DNA of 36,583 nt from an uncultured Clostridia bacterium (GTDB lineage Bacteria; Bacillota; Clostridia; Christensenellales; Borkfalkiaceae). The number at the start of each line of letters is the position of its first letter. The first letter of the stretch is position 1. Below are positions 25,472 through 33,059 of the stretch, piece after piece. The stretch is from assembly GCA_947589565.1 (NCBI GenBank), contig CANQBW010000014.1:1-36583 (forward strand). Reading direction: 5' to 3'. The position numbers were made by a program, and so were the translations under genes. Under the pieces are notes generated by a model. The model was not told the DNA's origin and did not search any database. It was given only the letters and a program-made list of their open reading frames with translations.

Positions 25472-28400
25472 ATGAAAAAATTACAATTTTTAAGCGGATT
25501 TCTGATGGCGGTCATGCTCTTTGCTTTCGCGGCTTGTATGCCGCGGGAAGTCAAAAAGAGCCGGACCGTCCTCTATATGAACGGCAGCAATATTTTTGCG
25601 TCCGAGGAAGTCAAAGAGGGGGAGACGATCGATCTTGTTTCCAAGACCTTTTCAAACGGATTTCCCGTGAAAGCCGAGGATGAAACGTTTACCTACACCT
25701 TCTCGGGCTGGGCGGAGAGCGAGAACGGAGAGAGGCTCTCTTCCGTCCTTGCAGACAGGGACCTCACCCTCTATGCCCTCTTTTCCGCAGCCGAAAAAGA
25801 GTTCAAAGAGGAGGGTCATTTGACGGTCGTCTTCATGGGAAGGGACGACAGCGGCGAGCAGTTGATCTCCACCCAAAAGATCGCACCCGGAGAAAAGCCG
25901 AAGGTCCCCGTGGAGATCCCCACGCCGACGGGCTACCGCTTTACGGGCTGGGACAGGGATCCGGCGGAGCAAATTTCCGCGCGGACGCAGTTCAACGCGC
26001 AGTACGAAAAGTGCAGCTATAAGCTCTTTACGCACGTTCTGGGAGAGGTAAACGAGGAGGAACTCGCGTTCGAATCCCCCCTCACCTTTGTCGATCCCCC
26101 GAAGAAAGAGGGACTCATCTTCGAAGGCTGGTTCTGCGAAAGAGATTTCCAAACCCCCGAATCCCATCAAAAGATGCCCGCATCCGATCTGCATATCTAT
26201 GCAAAATATGGGGTCGATTTCGGTTCTGCGCACATGACTTTTCCCGCAAATATGATCTATGGGTCGGAAAATACCGTCAGGATCGAGGGATTGAACGAGG
26301 CGGAGAACATCTCCTACTCCTTCCTCTGGCAGGACGGAAGCAACGGGCGCAGCCTGCCTCTCTTAAAGGCGGGAGAGCAGACGCTTTCCGTCAAGATCAC
26401 GGCGAGCGTGGACGCGGGGGAGGGCAGCTTTACCGACGAGACGACCGTCGAACAAGTTTTGACGGTCGCCAAAAAGCCTTTGAAGATCACGCTGTCCGCG
26501 CAGGATATCACCTACGGCGAGGCGCCCGCGGTCGTCCCCACTTATGAGGGGCTCGCCTTCGAGCAGGACAGCGTCCCTTTGACTCTAATTTTCTTCGATG
26601 AGTCGGAGACGGAGCAGACGGCCTTTCCCGCGGGCAGATACCGCGTCGAGGGGAGAGTCGCCGATGCCGAAAATTATGAGGTGACGGACATCTTCCCCGC
26701 CGAATTTACGGTGCATCCGAGAACGCTCACCGTCAGGATCGACGTCCAAAATTGCGTCTATGGGTCAGCGCCGCAGATGGCGCCCCGCTTCGAGGGCTTT
26801 GTCGACGGCGAGGACGAGTCGGCGGTAAGTACAAGCGAAAATTTCGTCAATCTTTCAAAGGACGGAGAAATTGTTTCCTCCGAGCGCCTTTGTGCGGGGG
26901 ACTATACCGCTTCTCCTCGCCTCGAAGCATTTTCTGCGAGAAACTATGTCTTTCAGGCGGGAGAACCTGCCCCGTTTACGGTCTCAAAGGCAACATTTAC
27001 GGTCGAACTCGTCCTCGAAAAGACGGAACTTGTCTATGGCGAAGAGCCGAATTTCACCCTGCAGAAGGGGAGCCTTGCCTATCCCGACGAGTCGGAAGAG
27101 GAGCTCTTCGGCGCACCTCTCTCCGTCAAATACGAGGGCGCGGAACAATTTCACGCGGGGGAATATACGGCCCATCTCGATGTAAAGCAGGAGAATGCGA
27201 ATTATGAAATCGTCTCGGTTCCCGTTCCCTTTACGATCGCAAAGAGAGAGGTGAGTATCACCCTTCCCGAGACGAATGTACTCTTCGGGGAGCAAACTTC
27301 CCTTCCCCAACCCGTCATCGAAGGGGTGATCGAGGGAGAGGAGAGCGTCAAGGAACAAATTTCCGCCGCGATCGTCATGGAAATTGCAAGCGGCGAGCAA
27401 ATTTTTCCGCAGGATTCTCTCTTGCGTGCGGGGGAGTATGTGCTGAAGATCCGCTTTGAGGGAGAACTCGGGGACTATTCCGTCGTCTGCACCGACGGCA
27501 GCTACCGCGTAGAGAAGAGGTCATTTGCGATCCGTTCGGGGGAGGTCTCGCGGAACCGCAACCTTCCCTGGAGCTATACGCCTGCCTTTTCGGGCGGAGA
27601 GGAGACACTCTTCCGCGCGGAGGGAGAGCTCGTCCTCGATACAAAGGACGCGGGCGTCTATCTCGCCTTGCGGGAGGAGGAACTTGCCCGAAATCACTAC
27701 CTGTGGCAGACTCCGTTGAAATTCTTCCTGATTTCGGACGGGACGGACGTCACCGATTGCTTTGCGGTGAGCTATGAACTCAACATCACCCTGAACAATT
27801 CCCACTTCTCGATCACGCTGCCCTTTACGCAGAAGAACTTCGTCTATGACGGAAAGGAGTACACATATCCCATCGAAGTTGCGACGGAAGCGGGCGATTC
27901 GGAAGGGTATTCCGTGCACTATACGGTGAACGGCTCCCCCGCGGACGTCCCCAAAGTCAAGAATGCGGGGGAATACGAAATTACCTGCGAAATTTCCGCG
28001 GCGAACTACGAGACCGAGCAAAGAACTTACCGTGTGACGGTCGAAAAGGCAAACTACGTCTTTGCGGGAGAGTGGACGGACGTTGAAACTTCTTTTAATG
28101 GCAAGGCGGCGGCGACTCTTCCTTCGCTTGGCGGCGTCGGCGGGGAGAGCGTTTCCGAGAATCTGACCGTCTCCATCGAATACACTCCCGTCATCGGAGA
28201 AAAGGCGACCTATCCCCATTGGGTGGATCCTGTCAATGCGGGGGAATATCAGATCACGCTGACGGCTTCGGGAAATCCGAACTACAACGACGAGACGAGG
28301 AGCGCACACATCAAGATCAACCGAAGCTCCTATTCGGTCGATGCGCCCGATCAGGAGTACACCTATGAACCCAACACCCCCTTCGGCAAGGGGATCACCG

Positions 28401-30676
28401 TGACGACGGCGGGAGAGCCTGCAACCGTCGAATATGACTTTGGCGGCGCAAAGAGCGGGGAGGCGCCCGTCTTCCGCGAGGCAGTCCCCGACGGCGCAGT
28501 CATCGGCTACCGTGTCCTCGAGAGCAACAACTATGAGGAAAGATCGGGACAGTACCGCATCACGGTCAAAAAGAAGAGGGGAGAGCTCGACGTCTCCTCC
28601 GTCAACAAATTCTATGTGTATACAGGGGAAATGCAGACGGTCTCGGGCGGCGCGACCTCGAACAATCACGAGGACGAGCAAATCGTCTATGAAAACAACA
28701 CTTTCACTTCCGTAAAAGAGGGAAATTCGCTCGTCGTCACCGTCCGTCTCCTCGAGGGGAAGAACTATACCGGCGCGACGGAAGTTCTTTCAAACTTCCG
28801 CGTGGAGAAGAAGAGCTTTTCTTCTCTTCCCTGCGATTCTCCTTTAGTCTCGGAGCAGTACAACGCGAAAAACAAGACCTTGAAGGACGTCTTCCTTCCC
28901 AAGGGATTTTCCTGGAAGAACGGAGATGATACGCTCTCCCTTGGGGTCCACGACTATGAGGCAATCTACAATCCCGACAGCGAAAATCACAACGATTTTG
29001 CGCTTCGTATTAGCTTTTCGACGAGAAAGGAGCACGTCACCGTTCGGTTTTCGGGCGGCGAAGCGGACATCGGCACCGAGGAGTTTTCCCTTGCGGACTA
29101 CTCCCTCACGGGCGAGGACGGTAAAGTTTTCGAGAGAGAGGAATCCCTTCTTTCCTTCCAAGCGGAGGGAACACCGGACAAGCAGAAGGGCGGGACCTAT
29201 CCTATTACCTGCACCCTCTCGGAAAGCGCGAACGACTATTTCGAACTCGTCGGAGAGAAGACCGCGATCGTTCCCTTCAAGCTGAAATCCGTCCTTTATG
29301 AGGGGACTTTGTACACCTTGGAGGACGCCCTTCACAATGCGACGGCGGGGCTTGTCACCCTCAAAAAGGACACCTGTGTCATGGAAAAATCGGAAAAGGA
29401 GAAACTCTCCATGAATCCCTATCCCGATGAGTCCTATTATACGGTCAAAAAGGGCGTCAAACTTCTCGTCCCCTACAAGGAGGACGACGGCGGCAGCACG
29501 GCGCAGAATGCAAAGCAGGATCAGGCGGCGGTTGCGGGGGACGGCTTTTGCAGACTGCATGTAACGAAGGGGAACGAGCTCAAAGTCGAGGGAGAACTCA
29601 TCGTCAATGCCCTTCGTTCCTCGTCGGGACAGCGCACGTCGATGGTCGTCGGCACGAACTTTGCGACGCTCGAACTTGACGAGGGCTCCTCTGTTCGCGT
29701 CTTGAGCGGGGGAAGTCTCGAGAGCATGGGCTTCACCTTCGGAAAGGGAGAAGTTTTTGCGGAAAAGGGCGGAAAAATTTACGAGCCCTTTGCCATGGTC
29801 GGCTGGAAGGGCGGGGCGATCTCCGCGGCGATCCGCTATAAGGTGTTTCCGATCAATCAATATGCGCTCTCGAGCCTCGAGGCAAAGACGCACTTTGCGG
29901 CAGGGGCCGAGTATGTGCTCCGCGCGAGTCTGACCGCGACGATCAGCATCGGCAGCGAACAGAGCCTCGATCTTCAGGTCATCTTTTTGGGGAATGAGTC
30001 GGCCTTTCTCGAACTCAAGACAGGGGAGATCGTAAAGGAGCTCGACGAGAATAAAAAGACCCTCTTCACCGTCAAGGGAGAGATGACCTTCCACAATCTG
30101 ACCCTTCAGCTCAACAACACCATCAAGTTCGACACGAGCGGCATTCAAGTTCCGATCCCGGGGAACATTGCGATCACCCTCGCGGAGGGAAGCACCGCAT
30201 CCATTCCGCAGAACGTCGCCTTAAAGCTGCTTCCCGGCGCAGAGACGGTCATCGAACAGAATGCGACTTTGAACATCGAAGAGGGCGGCGCGCTCTTAAG
30301 TTACGGAAAATCCAACGTGACTTTTGACGGCGTGGACGCCTGGAAAGACGGCGGAAACGGCATGGCATATCCCAATTCCTCCATTTCGCAGGCGTATCGC
30401 GGGGGAGCGACCTTCCATTATGACAACAAGACGCCCGCGGTCGTCAAGGTTCTGGGGATCCTCGACGCGAAGACGGGCTCCACCCTTGCCGCAGAAATCA
30501 CAACGGACGGAGAGGGAAAGGTCACTTCGGACGGCGCAATGTTGGATATGACGATCGAAGAGGATAACACGCCCGCGATCAACAATGCACTTGATAAGCT
30601 CAAAGCGCTTTCGGGAAACGGCGGAAGTTTCTTCAAGGCGACCTTAAAAGCATATTTAAATGGCGAAGAAATGTAA
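25472..30676 (+). CDS. Giant MBG-domain surface lipoprotein, 1,734 residues
   Basis: The N-terminus is a lipoprotein signal peptide with C22 as the likely lipidated cysteine (LFAFAAC). Residues about 28-250 hold three InlB/Listeria-Bacteroides-like modules (YTFSGWAE, YRFTGWDRD, LIFEGWFCE). From about 330 to 1,190 runs a series of MBG-type modules of about 75-100 residues, recognised by alternating ITYGEAP / VYGSAP / VYGEEP and AGEYT / AGRYR motifs. Residues about 1,270-1,734 look like a right-handed beta-helix, rich in GS and valine strands. The frame is open far upstream, but that is antisense to the AlbA_2 gene; the ATG at 25472 follows GGCGGGAG and begins the signal peptide. It is the first gene of a four-gene operon with an ABC transporter. 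It is probably an extracellular adhesin or scaffold; its ligand is unknown. Confidence 0.92.
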   Translation: MKKLQFLSGFLMAVMLFAFAACMPREVKKSRTVLYMNGSNIFASEEVKEGETIDLVSKTFSNGFPVKAEDETFTYTFSGWAESENGERLSSVLADRDLTLYALFSAAEKEFKEEGHLTVVFMGRDDSGEQLISTQKIAPGEKPKVPVEIPTPTGYRFTGWDRDPAEQISARTQFNAQYEKCSYKLFTHVLGEVNEEELAFESPLTFVDPPKKEGLIFEGWFCERDFQTPESHQKMPASDLHIYAKYGVDFGSAHMTFPANMIYGSENTVRIEGLNEAENISYSFLWQDGSNGRSLPLLKAGEQTLSVKITASVDAGEGSFTDETTVEQVLTVAKKPLKITLSAQDITYGEAPAVVPTYEGLAFEQDSVPLTLIFFDESETEQTAFPAGRYRVEGRVADAENYEVTDIFPAEFTVHPRTLTVRIDVQNCVYGSAPQMAPRFEGFVDGEDESAVSTSENFVNLSKDGEIVSSERLCAGDYTASPRLEAFSARNYVFQAGEPAPFTVSKATFTVELVLEKTELVYGEEPNFTLQKGSLAYPDESEEELFGAPLSVKYEGAEQFHAGEYTAHLDVKQENANYEIVSVPVPFTIAKREVSITLPETNVLFGEQTSLPQPVIEGVIEGEESVKEQISAAIVMEIASGEQIFPQDSLLRAGEYVLKIRFEGELGDYSVVCTDGSYRVEKRSFAIRSGEVSRNRNLPWSYTPAFSGGEETLFRAEGELVLDTKDAGVYLALREEELARNHYLWQTPLKFFLISDGTDVTDCFAVSYELNITLNNSHFSITLPFTQKNFVYDGKEYTYPIEVATEAGDSEGYSVHYTVNGSPADVPKVKNAGEYEITCEISAANYETEQRTYRVTVEKANYVFAGEWTDVETSFNGKAAATLPSLGGVGGESVSENLTVSIEYTPVIGEKATYPHWVDPVNAGEYQITLTASGNPNYNDETRSAHIKINRSSYSVDAPDQEYTYEPNTPFGKGITVTTAGEPATVEYDFGGAKSGEAPVFREAVPDGAVIGYRVLESNNYEERSGQYRITVKKKRGELDVSSVNKFYVYTGEMQTVSGGATSNNHEDEQIVYENNTFTSVKEGNSLVVTVRLLEGKNYTGATEVLSNFRVEKKSFSSLPCDSPLVSEQYNAKNKTLKDVFLPKGFSWKNGDDTLSLGVHDYEAIYNPDSENHNDFALRISFSTRKEHVTVRFSGGEADIGTEEFSLADYSLTGEDGKVFEREESLLSFQAEGTPDKQKGGTYPITCTLSESANDYFELVGEKTAIVPFKLKSVLYEGTLYTLEDALHNATAGLVTLKKDTCVMEKSEKEKLSMNPYPDESYYTVKKGVKLLVPYKEDDGGSTAQNAKQDQAAVAGDGFCRLHVTKGNELKVEGELIVNALRSSSGQRTSMVVGTNFATLELDEGSSVRVLSGGSLESMGFTFGKGEVFAEKGGKIYEPFAMVGWKGGAISAAIRYKVFPINQYALSSLEAKTHFAAGAEYVLRASLTATISIGSEQSLDLQVIFLGNESAFLELKTGEIVKELDENKKTLFTVKGEMTFHNLTLQLNNTIKFDTSGIQVPIPGNIAITLAEGSTASIPQNVALKLLPGAETVIEQNATLNIEEGGALLSYGKSNVTFDGVDAWKDGGNGMAYPNSSISQAYRGGATFHYDNKTPAVVKVLGILDAKTGSTLAAEITTDGEGKVTSDGAMLDMTIEEDNTPAINNALDKLKALSGNGGSFFKATLKAYLNGEEM

Positions 30677-30691
30677 GGATGGGGGTGAAAA

Positions 30692-31417
30692 ATGGAGCAA
30701 GTACTCAAAGTGGACAACCTCTGTAAGCGGTATTCCCGCCGCGGGGAGTATGCGGTCGAGAACGTCGATTTCGACTGCATGAGCGGGGAGATCGTGGGAC
30801 TTCTCGGGCACAACGGCGCGGGAAAATCGACGACTTTGAAGTGTCTCTTCGGAATGCTCCCCTTCGAGCGGGGGAATATCTTCATCTGCGGCAAAGACGT
30901 GAAAAAAGACCCCATTGCGGCAAAACGCAACTTGGGATTCGTCACGGACAATCATGCGGTCTTTCTGCGGCTGACGGGGTATGAATACCTCTCCTTTATG
31001 GCGGACGTCTACCGCGTCCCCTTCAAGGAGAGGAAGGCCCGCGTCGAGGAGCTCGAGGAAGTGTTCCGCCTCGGCGACGCGCTTGGAAGGCTGATTTCGA
31101 CCTATTCGCACGGAATGCGGCAGAAGATCTGCATGATGGGGTCGCTTTTGCACCGTCCCCGCCTGTGGGTGCTCGACGAGCCGATGACAGGGCTCGACCC
31201 GCGCACGATGAAGGCGGTCAAGGACTATATGAAAAATTACGTCAAGGGCGGCGCGGGGATCTTATTCTCCTCGCACGCGCTCGACACGGTCGCAAGACTG
31301 TGTGACAGGGTCGTTCTCTTAAAAAAGGGGAAGTGTATCGACGAGCTGAAGGGGGATGTGCTCTCGCAGCAGTCATTCGATTTCGAGGAGTATTTTTTAT
31401 CGCATGAAGAGATATAG
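30692..31417 (+). CDS. ABC transporter ATP-binding protein (ABC-2 exporter type)
   Basis: This 241-residue cytoplasmic ATPase would energise the permease encoded next. Walker A is GHNGAGKST (39-47), the signature SHGMRQ (139-144), Walker B LWVLDEP (158-164) and the switch histidine H195. Where the Q-loop glutamine is usual, the sequence reads VTDNHAVFLRLTGYE, with D or N, a variation also met in some ABC-2 exporters. The ATG at 30692 lies 15 bp after the lipoprotein gene, behind GGATGGGGG. The last 14 bp overlap the permease start. The substrate is unknown; the family includes drug, lipid and polysaccharide exporters. Confidence 0.95.
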   Translation: MEQVLKVDNLCKRYSRRGEYAVENVDFDCMSGEIVGLLGHNGAGKSTTLKCLFGMLPFERGNIFICGKDVKKDPIAAKRNLGFVTDNHAVFLRLTGYEYLSFMADVYRVPFKERKARVEELEEVFRLGDALGRLISTYSHGMRQKICMMGSLLHRPRLWVLDEPMTGLDPRTMKAVKDYMKNYVKGGAGILFSSHALDTVARLCDRVVLLKKGKCIDELKGDVLSQQSFDFEEYFLSHEEI

Positions 31418-33059
31418 CACAACAATTGCGCTGCTGAAAAAGAGCGTTTGGGAGGGGACTTCCCGCTTTCAAAAGGGCAATTTTGACCTGATGGGTCTGA
31501 TTTTGAAGGGGATCCTCTCCCTGGGACTTGTGGCAGTCTTCGTCGTCTTCGGCAAAAAATTCGCCGATCTGTATCTGACGATCCCCTTAAACGGTGTGAC
31601 GGACGCACAGGCGCGGCTCTTCGAGCTGTTTTCGTCAACCTTTTTCGCGCTCTTTCTCTTCTTTGCGCTTTTGAGCGCGTCCAAACTCTCGCGGGAGTTC
31701 TTCGCAAGAGAAGATTTAAAGCTGTTCTCGGCGCTACCCCTCCGCGCGGGCTCCGTCTATGCGGCGGGAATGATCACAGTCTATTTTTCCCTTCTTCCCG
31801 TCTCCGCGCTCATCCTTTTGCCCCTCCTTCTCGTCCTCTCGCCTGCGATCGGGGGAGGATACCTCTTAAAATGCCTTGCAGCCGTCCTCTTGCTGCCTCT
31901 TCTGTCCCTCTCCTTCGGGGCTCTGCTCTCCCTTCCCTATCATGCCCTCATGCGGTTTTTGGGGAGAAGGTATCTTCTCGCCCTGCTCTTCTACACCCTT
32001 CTCGCGGCGGCGGGATTTTATGCCTATGCAAAGCTGCTCGGCGGCGTCAAGGCGATCCTGCTCGGCGACGATTTAAAATATTTCTTCAACGAGAGCCGAA
32101 TGCTCTTCTTGCATACATTGGCAATGCGGGCGTATCCCGGGGTGTTCTTTGCGCGGCTCGTTTTGCAGCCGCCCCTTTCCGCATTTTTGTGGATCTTGGG
32201 AATTTCCCTCGGAGTCGCTGTTCTCTCCCTCTCCCTCGTCGGCGTCATCTCCCGCTTCATGCAGACGCCCGAAAAAGCCTTTTCGGGCGGGAAGAGGGGA
32301 GCAATGCGCCGAAAAAAGAGCCCGCTCTTTTCCCTTCTCTTTAAGGAGCGGAAGGAAATTCTCAGGAGCTCTTCCTATGCCTTCTCCTGCTTTTCGACGG
32401 CGGCGATCTTGCCCCTCATGGTGTACTTTTGCATGTCGACGGGGGACTCCCTCGTAAAGCGTGTCGTCGGGATCGACTGCAGCGCAGAACTTGCTCTCTT
32501 TCTTACCCTCATCTTCGGCTCCCTCTGTAACGTCTTCTGTTCGACAAACATCAGCAGAGAGGGGGAGAACTTCTATACCCTCAAGGCGATCCCCGTCTCC
32601 GCTTGGGAGGTCTTCGGCGCAAAGATTCTGTTCTGCCTCTTTTTAAGTGCGCTCTCTCAGGCGATCTCGGCGGCAGTTCTGTGCCTCACGGGGTACGTTT
32701 CCGTACCCATGTCCCTCTTTTTGTTCGCCATGGGGACGCTTTTCTCCCTCGCGCAGATCTGCTTTGCGACGAAGTACGATTTCCGCCGCGCGAAATTTTC
32801 GGCAGATGAGGACGGAGAGGCGAGCGAATCGGGGGGAACAGCATCCGCGGTGGTGCTCCTCGGAATGCTCTCCTCGTTCGCAGTGGGAGGGATTGCGCTG
32901 CTCTTCAAGCTTCTCTCCGTTCTGCGCTTTCAAAGCGGGGCAAACCTTCTGTATGCTTCGGGGATCGCCGTCGTCTTCTTGTCCGCGCTCTGTTTTTGGT
33001 ATCTTGCACGCCGCTTGAAGCGGGAGTACGCCGACTTCAGCGGGGGAGGTCTCTTATGA
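31404..33059 (+). CDS. ABC-2-like membrane permease
   Basis: This 551-residue integral membrane protein has about twelve hydrophobic segments in two halves, separated by a basic cytoplasmic loop (GGKRGAMRRKKS). It ends with a membrane segment and a charged tail. An upstream in-frame start exists at 31356, but the ATG at 31404 begins MKRYSTTIALLKKS, a usual permease N-terminus. GAGGAG lies upstream at long spacing (about 13 bp), which fits translational coupling to the ATPase gene. No extracellular substrate-binding domain is present, which favours export or release rather than import. I cannot assign a named permease family more closely than ABC-2-like. Confidence 0.88.
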   Translation: MKRYSTTIALLKKSVWEGTSRFQKGNFDLMGLILKGILSLGLVAVFVVFGKKFADLYLTIPLNGVTDAQARLFELFSSTFFALFLFFALLSASKLSREFFAREDLKLFSALPLRAGSVYAAGMITVYFSLLPVSALILLPLLLVLSPAIGGGYLLKCLAAVLLLPLLSLSFGALLSLPYHALMRFLGRRYLLALLFYTLLAAAGFYAYAKLLGGVKAILLGDDLKYFFNESRMLFLHTLAMRAYPGVFFARLVLQPPLSAFLWILGISLGVAVLSLSLVGVISRFMQTPEKAFSGGKRGAMRRKKSPLFSLLFKERKEILRSSSYAFSCFSTAAILPLMVYFCMSTGDSLVKRVVGIDCSAELALFLTLIFGSLCNVFCSTNISREGENFYTLKAIPVSAWEVFGAKILFCLFLSALSQAISAAVLCLTGYVSVPMSLFLFAMGTLFSLAQICFATKYDFRRAKFSADEDGEASESGGTASAVVLLGMLSSFAVGGIALLFKLLSVLRFQSGANLLYASGIAVVFLSALCFWYLARRLKREYADFSGGGLL

